A stretch of DNA of 64,000 nucleotides from Bradyrhizobium liaoningense (GTDB lineage: Bacteria; Pseudomonadota; Alphaproteobacteria; Rhizobiales; Xanthobacteraceae): assembly GCF_018130955.1 (NCBI RefSeq), contig NZ_JAFCJM010000017.1:1-64000 (forward strand), in the 5' to 3' direction. Positions 50,513 through 59,799 of this stretch are shown here, piece by piece. The translations under genes and the position numbers were made by a program. The notes below the pieces were generated by a model that saw nothing but the letters and a program-made list of their open reading frames with translations, was not told where the DNA came from and ran no database searches. Each line of letters starts with the position of its first letter. The first letter of the stretch is position 1.

Positions 50513-51757
50513 ATGATGAAGCGCACGTTGTTCGCATCGCTAGCGATTGTCGCCACGGCCTGGGCCTCGGCGCCAGTTTCCGCAGAAGAGATGAAGGCCG
50601 AAGTCATCCACTGGTGGACCTCCGGCGGCGAGGCGGCCGCCGTGAAGGTGTTTGCCGACCAGTTCACCAAGGCTGGCGGCACCTGGATCGACAGCGCGGT
50701 CGCCGGCGCTGCGAATGCACGAAACGCCGCGATCAGCCGCACCGTCGCCGGCAATCCGCCGACCGCCATGCAGCTAAACACCGGCAAGCAGTTCGACGAG
50801 TTGGTGGAAGGCGGCCTGCTCGCCGACGTCGATGCGATCGCAACCGAAGGCAACTGGAAAAACGTGATGCCCGCCGCGGTCATTGCCGCGGCGACCCGCA
50901 ACGGCAAGATGTATGCGGTGCCGATCAACATCCACGGTCAGAATTGGCTTTGGTACAACAAGGCTGTGCTCGGCTCCGTCGGCGCCACCGAGCCGAAGAC
51001 CTGGAATGACGCTCTCACGATTCTCGAGAAGCTTAAGGCCGACGGCAAGGTGATCCCGCTGGCCTTCTCGGGCCAGAAGAACTGGGAGCAAAACCTGTTC
51101 AACTCGGTCATGATCGGCGTCGGCGGCGCACAGATGTGGACAGGCATCCTCGGCAAGCGCGACGCGTCGCTGGCGCGGAGCGCCGAGTTCAAGGCGGTCG
51201 CCGTCACTTACAAGAAGCTCAAGGACTATGTCGACGCCGGCGCGCCCGGCCGCAACTGGAATGACGCGACCAACCTCGTCATCCAGGGCAAGGCCGGAAT
51301 GCAGATCATGGGCGACTGGGCCAAGGGCGAATTCGTCGCGGCGGGCAAGGTCGCCGACAAGGACTATGGCTGCACGGTGCTGTCCAATGGCAGCGGCGGT
51401 TATGTGATGGGCGGCGACGTGTTCGTATTCCCGAAGGCGAAGGACCCATCCACCACCAAGGCGCAGATGACGTTGGCGAGACTGATGCTGACGCCCGAGA
51501 CCCAGATCCAGTTCGCGCTGAAGAAGGGCTCGATCCCGGTGCGTGGCGATGTCGATACGTCGGCACTCGACGCTTGTGCCCAAAAGGGCATGCGATATGT
51601 CGCAGACAAGGCCCAGCAAATGCCGTCCGGCGACATGCTGGCGCCGCCGGCGCTGATCGGTGCGCTGCAGGATGCCATCTCGCAATATTGGAACACCAGT
51701 ATGAGCGCCGATGAATTCTCCGCCAAGGTCGCTGCGGTGCTGAAGTCCCAGGAGTGA
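50513..51757 (+). CDS. Sugar ABC transporter binding protein (glucose/mannose type, family 1)
   Basis: A 414-residue family 1 binding protein. The signal peptide is MMKRTLFASLAIVATAWASAPVSAEE. Mature sequence begins with the motif VIHWWTSGGEAAAVKVFADQFTKAGG, which resembles glucose-type proteins GtsA/GltB, and has GDWAKGEFVAAGK near 270. It delivers a hexose or glycoside to the two permeases behind it. A stem-loop after its stop probably raises its expression over the permeases. Confidence 0.88.
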   Translation: MMKRTLFASLAIVATAWASAPVSAEEMKAEVIHWWTSGGEAAAVKVFADQFTKAGGTWIDSAVAGAANARNAAISRTVAGNPPTAMQLNTGKQFDELVEGGLLADVDAIATEGNWKNVMPAAVIAAATRNGKMYAVPINIHGQNWLWYNKAVLGSVGATEPKTWNDALTILEKLKADGKVIPLAFSGQKNWEQNLFNSVMIGVGGAQMWTGILGKRDASLARSAEFKAVAVTYKKLKDYVDAGAPGRNWNDATNLVIQGKAGMQIMGDWAKGEFVAAGKVADKDYGCTVLSNGSGGYVMGGDVFVFPKAKDPSTTKAQMTLARLMLTPETQIQFALKKGSIPVRGDVDTSALDACAQKGMRYVADKAQQMPSGDMLAPPALIGALQDAISQYWNTSMSADEFSAKVAAVLKSQE

Positions 51758-51766
51758 TGCATCACA

Positions 51767-51797
51767 AAAGGCGGCTGACGAACTGTCGGCCGCCTTT
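51767..51797 (+). terminator. Intra-operon hairpin (partial terminator)
   Basis: AAAGGCGGC (51767-51775) pairs with GCCGCCTTT (51789-51797), nine bp, 9 bp behind the binding-protein stop and 33 bp before the permease. Such hairpins stabilise or over-represent binding-protein mRNA in many ABC operons. Confidence 0.6.
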
Positions 51798-51830
51798 CCT
51801 CCGTCGACCTATCTTCGATCTGGCGATGCA

Positions 51831-52709
51831 ATGCGTCTTTCGCTGAACTCCCGACTTTCCGCGATCTCCGCGCTTTTGCCGGCGTTGCTGGTGATGCTCG
51901 TCGTCTATATCGGCGCCACCAGTTGGACCGTGTGGATGTCGCTGACCAATTCGCGCATGCTGCCGAACAACAATTTCGTCGGGCTCCGGCAATATGAGAT
52001 GTTGCTCGGCAACGACCGCTGGATCACCTCGGTCCACAACATCGTTATCTACGGTTTGCTGTTCGTTTCGCTCGCGCTTCTGGTCGGCTTCCTGCTGGCG
52101 GTTGCGATCGATCAGCGGGTGCGTGCCGAGGACACGATCCGCTCGATCTTTCTCTATCCCTATTCGATGTCCTTCGTCGTCACGGGCCTGGTCTGGCAAT
52201 GGCTGCTCAACCCGACTCTCGGCATCCAGCACGTGCTGCGCAGCTGGGGCTTCGAAGGCGCGACGTTCGACTGGATCGTGCGGCCGGAGACCGCAATCTA
52301 TTGCCTGGTCATCGCGGGCGTCTGGCAGGCTTCGGGGCTGGTGATGGCCATCATGCTCGCCGGTCTGCGCGGCGTCGACGACGAGATCTGGAAGGCGGCG
52401 CGGGTCGACGGCCTGCCGAAATGGCGGGTCTATGTCTCGATCATCATTCCGATGATGGGCGCAAGCTTTGCGACCGCCGCGGTGCTGCTGTCGACCGGCG
52501 TGGTGCGCCTCTACGACCTCTCGGTCGCGATGACCAATGGCGGGCCCGGCATCGCCTCGGAGGTGCCCGCCAAATTTGTCATGGATCATTTGTTCGAACG
52601 CGCCAATATCGGGCTTGCGACGGCGGCGGCCACCACCATGCTGATCACGGTGATCGCGGTGGTCGCGCCCTATCTCTACTGGCGCGCGCGCAAGGGAGAG
52701 GTGCGATGA
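51831..52709 (+). CDS. Sugar ABC transporter permease 1 (MalF type)
   Basis: A 292-residue permease with six predicted helices. The EAA loop is IWKAARVDGLPKWRVYVSIIIPMMG near 185-210. It follows the hairpin and overlaps permease 2 by four bases. Confidence 0.9.
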   Translation: MRLSLNSRLSAISALLPALLVMLVVYIGATSWTVWMSLTNSRMLPNNNFVGLRQYEMLLGNDRWITSVHNIVIYGLLFVSLALLVGFLLAVAIDQRVRAEDTIRSIFLYPYSMSFVVTGLVWQWLLNPTLGIQHVLRSWGFEGATFDWIVRPETAIYCLVIAGVWQASGLVMAIMLAGLRGVDDEIWKAARVDGLPKWRVYVSIIIPMMGASFATAAVLLSTGVVRLYDLSVAMTNGGPGIASEVPAKFVMDHLFERANIGLATAAATTMLITVIAVVAPYLYWRARKGEVR

Positions 52710-53599
52710 CCGCGGTGGCTCAGCCCTTGCCCGCCGCTCGCCGGCCGAAGCGCATGACCCCGGCGCGCTGGGGCCTCTATGCCTTCATCTTCATTACCGC
52801 GCTCTACTTCCTGCTCCCGCTCTATGTGATGGTCGTCACCTCGCTGAAGCCGATGGCGGAGATACGGCAGGGCAATCTGCTGGCCTTGCCCGTAGCTCCC
52901 AGCATTGACGCGTGGGTCAAGGCCTGGACGTCGGCCTGTACCGGTCTGACCTGCCAGGGCATCAAGATCGGTTTTCTCAACTCGTTGCGCATCCTGGTGC
53001 CGTCGGTAGTCATCTCCATCCTGGTCGGATCGCTCACCGGCTATGCGCTGTCGCTGTGGCGTGTGCGCGGCGCCAACATCCTGTTCGGCACGATGATGGT
53101 GGTCGCGTTCATCCCCTATCAGGTGTTCATCTATCCCCTGGTGCGGGTGTTTTCCTTCACCGGGCTCGGGCAGTCGCTCTCAACCATCGTGATCATCCAC
53201 ACGATCTTCGGCCTTCCCACGATGACCCTGCTGTTTCGCAACTATTTCGCGTCGCTGCCGGTCGAGTTGTTCAAGGCCGCCCGCGTCGACGGCGCCGGCT
53301 TCTACCAGATCTATGCGCTGATCATGATGCCGATGGCCATCCCGATGATCGTGGTCGCGGTGATCTTGCAGACCACCGGCATCTGGAACGATTTCATCCT
53401 GGGGCTCGTCTTCGCCGGCCGCGACAATCTGCCGATGACGGTGCAGCTCAACAACATCGTCAACTCGACGCAAGGCGAGCGCGCCTACAATGTCGACATG
53501 GCGGCAACACTGTTGACCGCGCTGTTGCCGCTTGCCGTCTATTTCGGCTCTGGCCGCTGGTTCGTGCGCGGCATCGCCGCCGGCGCCGTGAAAGGCTGA
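52706..53599 (+). CDS. Sugar ABC transporter permease 2 (MalG type)
   Basis: A 297-residue permease with six helices. The EAA loop is LFKAARVDGAGFYQIYALIMMPMAIP near 190-215. The ATG at 52706 overlaps the stop of permease 1. It forms the membrane channel with permease 1. Confidence 0.9.
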   Translation: MTAVAQPLPAARRPKRMTPARWGLYAFIFITALYFLLPLYVMVVTSLKPMAEIRQGNLLALPVAPSIDAWVKAWTSACTGLTCQGIKIGFLNSLRILVPSVVISILVGSLTGYALSLWRVRGANILFGTMMVVAFIPYQVFIYPLVRVFSFTGLGQSLSTIVIIHTIFGLPTMTLLFRNYFASLPVELFKAARVDGAGFYQIYALIMMPMAIPMIVVAVILQTTGIWNDFILGLVFAGRDNLPMTVQLNNIVNSTQGERAYNVDMAATLLTALLPLAVYFGSGRWFVRGIAAGAVKG

Positions 53600-53605
53600 C
53601 GCAGC

Positions 53606-54691
53606 ATGCAGAAATCGAATGTCGACATCAGGAGCCTGCAGATCGGCTTTGGCGGCCTGAAGGTGCTGGAGAATCTCGATCTCCACGTTGGTGCGTCCGA
53701 GTTTCTCGTGCTGCTTGGGCCGTCCGGCTGCGGCAAGTCGACATTGCTCAACGCGATCGCGGGGCTGATCGACGTCAGGGGTGGCGAGATCCATGTCGGC
53801 GGCCGCGATGTCACCTGGGCAGAACCGAAGGATCGCGGCATCGCGATGGTGTTCCAGAGCTACGCGCTGTATCCGCGCATGAGCGTGCGCCGGAATATGT
53901 CGTTTGGGCTGACGGTCGCGGGCACGCCGCGAGACGAGATCGAGCGCCGCGTCGGCGAGGCCGCGCAGATGCTGCGGCTCACCAGCCTCCTTGACCGCCG
54001 TCCCAGCGAGCTGTCCGGCGGCCAGCGCCAGCGTGTCGCGATCGGACGGGCGCTGGTGCGCCATGCCGGCGTCTATTTGTTCGACGAGCCGCTCTCTAAC
54101 CTGGACGCCCAGCTGCGCGCCGAGCTCAGGGTCGAGATCAAGCGGCTGCATGCACGGCTTGGCGCCACCATGATCTACGTGACGCATGACCAGATCGAGG
54201 CGTTGACACTCGCGGACCGGATCGCTGTCATGCAGGGTGGCGTGATCCAGCAGCTGGACACGCCGAAAAAGATCTATCGCGAGCCCGTCAACCGCTTCGT
54301 CGCTTCTTTCGTCGGCTCGCCCGCGATGAACTTCATTCCCGGCCAGCTCGCGCGCGGCAGCGAGGTCGCATTCATCGCCGGCGTAAACCGGGTCAGTTTA
54401 AACGGTTATGCCTTCCGCAGCCAGCCGACCGACGCGCCGGCCGTTCTCGGCATCCGGCCCGAGCATATCGAGCTGACTGCGTCCAACGATCCATCCGCCG
54501 TGTCCGCGCGCGTCGAGATGGTCGAGCCGATGGGCGCCGACACGCTGATCTGGTGCCGTCTTGCCGACAGCACCGCCTTCTCCTTCCGCCACGACGCCGA
54601 CGCGCAGGTGCGAGTGGGAGACACGCTCAACGTCCGGTTCCCCGCTGAAGCCCTGTCGCTGTTCGATGAGACAAGCGGACAGCGCCTCTAG
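53606..54691 (+). CDS. Sugar ABC transporter ATPase (UgpC/MalK type)
   Basis: A 361-residue ATPase. Walker A is GPSGCGKSTLLNAIAG near 38, signature LSGGQRQRVAIGRALV near 134, Walker B VYLFDEPLSNLDAQLR near 154, and switch VTHDQIEALTLADRI near 190. A C-terminal TOBE/regulatory domain (about 240-361) contains LGIRPEHIEL. It can energise the permease pair. Confidence 0.92.
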   Translation: MQKSNVDIRSLQIGFGGLKVLENLDLHVGASEFLVLLGPSGCGKSTLLNAIAGLIDVRGGEIHVGGRDVTWAEPKDRGIAMVFQSYALYPRMSVRRNMSFGLTVAGTPRDEIERRVGEAAQMLRLTSLLDRRPSELSGGQRQRVAIGRALVRHAGVYLFDEPLSNLDAQLRAELRVEIKRLHARLGATMIYVTHDQIEALTLADRIAVMQGGVIQQLDTPKKIYREPVNRFVASFVGSPAMNFIPGQLARGSEVAFIAGVNRVSLNGYAFRSQPTDAPAVLGIRPEHIELTASNDPSAVSARVEMVEPMGADTLIWCRLADSTAFSFRHDADAQVRVGDTLNVRFPAEALSLFDETSGQRL

Positions 54692-54717
54692 ATCCTCTAC
54701 TCAGCAGAAAGCGAGAC

Positions 54718-55479
54718 ATGACCAAGCCGATCGACCGATTCTCCATCCAGCTCTATTCTGCCCGCTCCATCACCCCACTCGAGGCGCAATTCGCGCTGCT
54801 TTCCAGCCTCGGCTACACGATGGTGGAGCCCTGGGGCGCACTGTTCAACGATCCCGAGACGCTGAAGAGCCTCCTCGATCTCCACGGGATGACAGCGCCG
54901 AGCGCCCATGTCGGCCTCGACCGACTGCGTGAGGATGCGGTCGGCACGGCGAGGATGTGCAAGGGACTCGGCATCGAGACCATCTTTGCGCCGGCCCCGC
55001 CATTGGGCGAGCGCGAGGGCGGAGAAAAGGAGTGGCGCGGCATCGGGCGCGGGCTTGCCGAGATCGGAAAGGCGGTGACCGGCGAGGGGCTCAAATTCGG
55101 CTGGCACAATCATCATTGGGAATATGGCCGTAGCGAGAGCGGCAAGACCTATCTCGAATGCCTGTTCGAGGAGGCGCCCAACCTCGTCTGGGAGGCCGAT
55201 CTCGCCTGGATCGTGCGCGGCGGCGGCGATCCGGTCGCCGAGATCAAGAAGCATGCGCAGCGTCTGGTCGCCTGCCACATCAAGGATCTCGCGCCATCGG
55301 GACAATGCGCGGATGAGGACGGCTGGGCCGATCCCGGCCACGGCATCATGAATTGGTCGGCGCTGCGCGCGGCGATGAAGGAGGCTGGGGTCTCGCTGTT
55401 CGTCGCTGAACACGACAAGCCGAACGACGTCGCCCGCTTCGCGCGCCGGGCGCGCGAGACCGTGTCGTCATGGACGTGA
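54718..55479 (+). CDS. Sugar phosphate isomerase/epimerase (IolE-like TIM barrel), short form
   Basis: A 253-residue xylose-isomerase-like barrel. FSIQLYSARSITPLEAQFALLSSLGYTMVEPWG opens the protein. Metal-site blocks are FGWHNHHWEYGRSESGKTYLECLFEEAPNLVWEADLAWIVRGGGDP and VACHIKDLA. It ends VAEHDKPNDVARFARRA. The family includes epimerases, dehydratases and 3-keto-sugar lyases. It is the first enzyme gene after the transporter, followed by a Gfo/Idh enzyme. Confidence 0.82.
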   Translation: MTKPIDRFSIQLYSARSITPLEAQFALLSSLGYTMVEPWGALFNDPETLKSLLDLHGMTAPSAHVGLDRLREDAVGTARMCKGLGIETIFAPAPPLGEREGGEKEWRGIGRGLAEIGKAVTGEGLKFGWHNHHWEYGRSESGKTYLECLFEEAPNLVWEADLAWIVRGGGDPVAEIKKHAQRLVACHIKDLAPSGQCADEDGWADPGHGIMNWSALRAAMKEAGVSLFVAEHDKPNDVARFARRARETVSSWT

Positions 55480-55493
55480 CGGGGGATCGGATC

Positions 55494-56654
55494 ATGAGCA
55501 AGCTCGGAGTCGGCATCGTCGGTTGCGGCAATATCTCGACGATCTACATGCACAACTTGCCGAAATTCCGCGATCTTGAGCTGGTCGCCTGTGCCGACCT
55601 GCGGCTCGAGGCCGCGCAAGCCCAGGCGGCGCAGTTCGGCATCGCGGCGTTGTCGATCGAGGCGCTGCTGGCGCGTCCCGATATCCAGATCGTCGTCAAT
55701 CTCACCACGCCGAACGCGCACTATGGCGTGAGCCAGGCGGCGTTTAACGCCGGCAAGCACGTGTTCGGCGAAAAGCCGATCACGGTGGAGGCCAACGACG
55801 CCGCGACCTTGGTCGCGGAGGCGGCGCGTCGCGGCTTGAAGCTCGGCTGCGCGCCGGATACTTTCCTTGGCGGCGGCGGACGGATGGCGCGCGAGTTCGT
55901 CGATACGGGTCGGATCGGCAAAGTGCTCTATGGCACCTGCTTCCTGATGTCGCATGGCATGGAGCACTGGCACCCCGATCCAACCTTCTTCTTCAAGCCG
56001 GGCGGCGGACCGATCCTCGACATGGGGCCCTATTACCTTGCGGCCCTCATCAACCTGTTGGGTCCCGTTGCACGAGTTCAGGGGCGTGCGAGCGCCGGCT
56101 TCGCGGCGCGGCTCGTCACCTCGAAGGGGCCGATGAACGGTAAGACCGTCGCGGTTGAAACTCCGACGACGGTCATGTCGCTGCTGCATTTCGAGTCAGG
56201 CGCCGACATCATCTTTGCGATGAGCTGGGACGTCTGGAAACACGGACATCCGCCGATCGAGCTTTACGGCACCGAGGGCTCGCTGCGGGTGCCGGACCCC
56301 AACTTCTTCGGCGGCGCCCTGCAATACACCGAGAAGGGCGGCGACTGGATCTCGGTCGCAGCCGACGACCGGCCGTTCGGCAAGCCCAACTGGCGCTCGC
56401 CGAATTGGGCCGATCACATGCCGAACCAGGCCAACTATCGTTGTCTGGGCGTTGCCGAACTCGCAAGTGCGGTGCTGCGCGGCACGCCACACCGCTCTTC
56501 CGGAGCGTTGGCGAGCCACGCGTTGGAGGTGATGCACGCGATCCTCGAGGCCGGCGCCGAAGGCGGAGAGATCGCAGTGCGCTCGCGCGTCGAGCGACCG
56601 GCGCCGCTGTCCGACCTCGATGCGACGGCGTTGTGGGCCGGGGAGACGTTCTGA
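55494..56654 (+). CDS. Gfo/Idh/MocA family dehydrogenase
   Basis: A 386-residue dehydrogenase. GVGIVGCGNISTIYMHNLPKF is the NAD motif, GEKPITVEANDAATLV the catalytic EKP motif near 92, and KPGGGPILDMGPYYLAALINLLG the active-site block near 170. ATG 55494 has GGGGGA eight bases upstream; an in-frame ATG at 55470 overlaps the previous gene. It probably oxidises the imported sugar or glycoside, or reduces a keto intermediate. Confidence 0.84.
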   Translation: MSKLGVGIVGCGNISTIYMHNLPKFRDLELVACADLRLEAAQAQAAQFGIAALSIEALLARPDIQIVVNLTTPNAHYGVSQAAFNAGKHVFGEKPITVEANDAATLVAEAARRGLKLGCAPDTFLGGGGRMAREFVDTGRIGKVLYGTCFLMSHGMEHWHPDPTFFFKPGGGPILDMGPYYLAALINLLGPVARVQGRASAGFAARLVTSKGPMNGKTVAVETPTTVMSLLHFESGADIIFAMSWDVWKHGHPPIELYGTEGSLRVPDPNFFGGALQYTEKGGDWISVAADDRPFGKPNWRSPNWADHMPNQANYRCLGVAELASAVLRGTPHRSSGALASHALEVMHAILEAGAEGGEIAVRSRVERPAPLSDLDATALWAGETF

Positions 56655-56811
56655 AGCCGGGACAGTCCCCAGATGCGAATGCCCGATCTGGGCATTGGGA
56701 TGAAATGCCCGCTCTGTCTCCTGGAACCAGCGAGGGGAGGCGAGTTTTGGTGGGGTATCGAACTCAGCGGGCGCGTGCTGCTGGAGCGTCCAGGGTAGAA
56801 GGAAGCTTTCG

Positions 56812-57867
56812 ATGAAGATGATCAAGGGACCAGCGATATTCCTCGCTCAGTTCGCTGCCGACGCGGCGCCGTTCAACTCCTTCGACGCGATCTGCGGATG
56901 GGCCGCTTCGCTCGGCTACAAGGGGGTTCAGGTTCCGAGCTGGGACGGGCGGCTCTTCGACCTGAAGAAGGCCTCGGAGTCGCAGGACTATGCCGACGAG
57001 GTGAAAGGAATCGCAGCTCGTCACGGCCTTTCCATCACCGAGCTCTCGACTCACCTCCAGGGCCAGCTCGTCGCCGTCCATCCGGCTTATGACGCGGCGT
57101 TCGATGGCTTCGCTGCACCCGAAGTCCGCGGCAATCCCAAGGCGCGCACCGAGTGGGCCGTCGACCAGGTCAAGCGCGCGATCTTGGCCTCCAAGCGTCT
57201 CGGGCTCACTGTGCACGCGACCTTCTCCGGCGCACTTGCCTGGCCCTACATCTATCCATGGCCGCAGCGTCCGGCCGGCCTCGTCGAGGCCGCCTTCGAC
57301 GAGCTCGCAAAGCGTTGGCGGCCGATCCTTGACCATGCCGACGAGCACGGCGTTGATCTTGCCTACGAAATCCACCCGGGTGAGGATTTGCACGACGGTG
57401 TTTCCTACGAGATGTTCCTCGATCGGGTGAATAACCACAAGCGTGCGAACCTGCTCTACGACCCATCGCACTTCGTGCTGCAGCAGCTCGACTACCTCGA
57501 CTACATCGACATCTACCACCCGCGCATCAAGGCCTTCCATGTCAAGGACGCCGAGTTCAATCCGACGGGCCGGCAGGGCGTCTATGGCGGGTTCCAGAGC
57601 TGGGTCGACCGTGCCGGCCGCTTCCGTTCACTGGGCGATGGCCAAGTCGATTTCGGCGCCATCTTCTCGAAGTTGACGCAGTACGATTACGGGAGCTGGG
57701 CGGTACTCGAATGGGAGTGTGCGCTGAAGCATCCTGAACAGGGCGCGCGCGAGGGCGCCGAGTTCATCAAGAGCCATATCATCCGCGTCACCGAGAAAGC
57801 CTTCGACGATTTCGCAGGCGCCGGCACCGACGATACAGCGAACCGTAGGATGCTGGGCCTATCCTGA
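56812..57867 (+). CDS. Sugar phosphate isomerase/epimerase (IolE-like TIM barrel), long form
   Basis: A 351-residue barrel, about 100 residues longer than its sister at 54718. It opens with GPAIFLAQFAADAAPFNSFDAICGWAASLGYKGVQVPSWD. Metal-site blocks are VDLAYEIHPGEDLHDGVSYEMFLDRVNNHKRANLLYDPSHFVLQQLDYLDYI and IKAFHVKDAEFNPTGRQGVYGG. The long form is typical of members that act on bulky sugar or keto-sugar substrates. It is 157 bp from the previous gene and 13 bp from the next. Confidence 0.83.
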   Translation: MKMIKGPAIFLAQFAADAAPFNSFDAICGWAASLGYKGVQVPSWDGRLFDLKKASESQDYADEVKGIAARHGLSITELSTHLQGQLVAVHPAYDAAFDGFAAPEVRGNPKARTEWAVDQVKRAILASKRLGLTVHATFSGALAWPYIYPWPQRPAGLVEAAFDELAKRWRPILDHADEHGVDLAYEIHPGEDLHDGVSYEMFLDRVNNHKRANLLYDPSHFVLQQLDYLDYIDIYHPRIKAFHVKDAEFNPTGRQGVYGGFQSWVDRAGRFRSLGDGQVDFGAIFSKLTQYDYGSWAVLEWECALKHPEQGAREGAEFIKSHIIRVTEKAFDDFAGAGTDDTANRRMLGLS

Positions 57868-57880
57868 GCGGGAGGAACAA

Positions 57881-59056
57881 TTGACAATCAAAGCAAGTAA
57901 CGAGACGGGCCGTTATGCTCGTATCCGGCTCGGCATGGTCGGCGGCGGACAGGGGGCCTTCATCGGCGCAGTCCATCGCATTGCCGCTCGCATCGACGAC
58001 CAGTTCGAGCTGGTTGCCGGTGCGCTCGCGTCCGATCCGGTTCGGGCCAAGGCCTCGGCGAAGGAGCTCGGCATTGCCGACGATCGCGCCTACGGCTCCT
58101 TCGAAGAGATGGCGAAGGCCGAAGCCGCGCGGGCGGACGGCATCGAGGCGGTCTCGATCGTAACTCCAAACCACATGCACAGCCCGGTTGCGAAGACCTT
58201 CCTTGAAGCCGGCATTCATGTCATCTGCGACAAGCCGCTGACCACGACCATCGCGGAGGCCGAGGAGTTGGTGGCGCTGGTCAGGAAAACGGGCAGGGTC
58301 TTCGTAGTGACGTACAACTACACGGGCTATCCCATGGTCCGGCAGGCCCGCGCCATGGTCGCGAATGGCGTCCTCGGCGAGATCCGGCTGGTCCAGGCCG
58401 AATATCTCCAGGATTGGCTGACCGAGCGATTGGAGGCAGGCAGCCACAAACAGGCGGCGTGGCGCACGGATCCAGCCCGGTCCGGCGCCGGCGGGTGCAT
58501 CGGCGACATCGGCACCCACGCCTACAATCTCGCCTGCTTCGTCACCGGGCTCGAGCTCGACGAATTGCTCGCACAACTGTCGACCTTCGTCGAGGGGCGG
58601 CGTCTCGATGACGATGTCCAGCTCCTCCTCAGGTGGAGAGGCGGCGCCAAGGGCATGCTCTGGGCGAGTCAGGTCGCCGTCGGCAATGAGAACTGTCTGA
58701 CGTTGCGCGTCTACGGAAGCAAAGGCGGTCTCGAATGGGCGCAGGAGAATCCGAACCAGCTCTGGTTCACGCCCTACGGCCGGCCGAAGCAGCTCCTGAC
58801 CCGGGGCGGTGCCGGTGTCTTGGGCGAGGCGGCCCGGGTCACCCGCGTCCCCTCTGGCCACCCCGAGGGTTACCTTGAAGGTTTCGCGACCATCTATGCT
58901 GAGGCAGCGCGCGCTATCCGCGCGGCAGAGGCCGGCCAAAAGCCAGATCCTGAGGTGATCTTTCCAACCGTTGAGGATGGCCTGGCAGGCGTGAAGTTCA
59001 TCGATGCCGCCGTGAAGTCCGCGGCAGGCAAAGGCGCCTGGGTTCGGATGACGTAA
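57881..59056 (+). CDS. Gfo/Idh/MocA family dehydrogenase, second copy
   Basis: A 391-residue dehydrogenase starting with TTG 57881 behind GGAGGAACAA. IRLGMVGGGQGAFIGAVHRIAAR is the NAD motif, CDKPLTTTIAEAEELVALV the catalytic motif (DKP instead of EKP) near 118, and GAGGCIGDIGTHAYNLACFVTG the active-site block near 205. The AFIG N-terminal motif and DKP are characteristic of the larger sugar/glycoside dehydrogenases. It ends the sugar operon. Confidence 0.84.
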   Translation: MTIKASNETGRYARIRLGMVGGGQGAFIGAVHRIAARIDDQFELVAGALASDPVRAKASAKELGIADDRAYGSFEEMAKAEAARADGIEAVSIVTPNHMHSPVAKTFLEAGIHVICDKPLTTTIAEAEELVALVRKTGRVFVVTYNYTGYPMVRQARAMVANGVLGEIRLVQAEYLQDWLTERLEAGSHKQAAWRTDPARSGAGGCIGDIGTHAYNLACFVTGLELDELLAQLSTFVEGRRLDDDVQLLLRWRGGAKGMLWASQVAVGNENCLTLRVYGSKGGLEWAQENPNQLWFTPYGRPKQLLTRGGAGVLGEAARVTRVPSGHPEGYLEGFATIYAEAARAIRAAEAGQKPDPEVIFPTVEDGLAGVKFIDAAVKSAAGKGAWVRMT

Positions 59057-59799
59057 CTACCGACGCGTCCATGAGGCAGTCGGTCGATCACCGGCGGTGG
59101 AGAAACTTCAGGGCCACGCTGGTAGAGTTTCTCGGTGATCGAGGGCCCCAACCGAAACGAAATGGCCATCGTGGTGCTCGCGCGAAGGGCAGACGGACCT
59201 CGGCAGAGAGAGAAGCGAACCTCCCTTGGCTTGACCGGGTTGTCGCCTTCTGCCGGAAACTAGCTCAAATTGGCCCCGATGATGGACTGGACCGAGGGTT
59301 CAGACCTTTCAACCGGTCAGTAAGGTGGCGTGTGCGCGACGTGTGCACCGGGAGATCGAGAAAAATCTCATCACAGCTAACGTGATCGGGCCTTCCGGTG
59401 TGGGTGGCGCCGCACCGGAGCGCTGGACTGTCCGTCCGCCCTTACTGTTCGACTATTTCGGTCGAGGCGTGGAGTAACGGAAGCGCCTTTCGCTCCGGTT
59501 TGCACGCAAGGCGAAAGAGGCCGACCGGAAGCGCGCACAGGGCGAGCGTGATTCAAGCGGACATTTCTTCACGGTCGCTCTCTCGCGCGCGAGCTGCACT
59601 TCGAGCGCGGCAAATCGACAGAACTCAGGGGCGCCGCCATAAGAATTCGCTATGGCGGCAGACCGCAGTCGTGCTTCCCCCACGAGCGGACGTAAACCTA
59701 TTTTTTACCGCCGACCGCAGCAAAAAATTCTAAGAGCAAGACCACAAAAGCGGCGAGGTTCGCGGGCGGATCATTTTTTAGCAGCAACGGAGCGGGCAA
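59057..59799. other. Gene-free stretch before the liv operon
   Basis: A 743-bp region without a credible gene. Open frames of 60-110 codons exist on both strands but have no ribosome site or family sequence. A perfect 9-bp hairpin, GCCGCCATA (59633-59641) / TATGGCGGC (59651-59659), lies about 140 bp before livK. The liv promoter should be here. Confidence 0.4.

Noticed and set aside
59398..59733. Open frames on both strands in the 59-59.8 kb gap
   Set aside because: No ribosome-binding site, Arg/Ser-rich noise, no recognisable domain.
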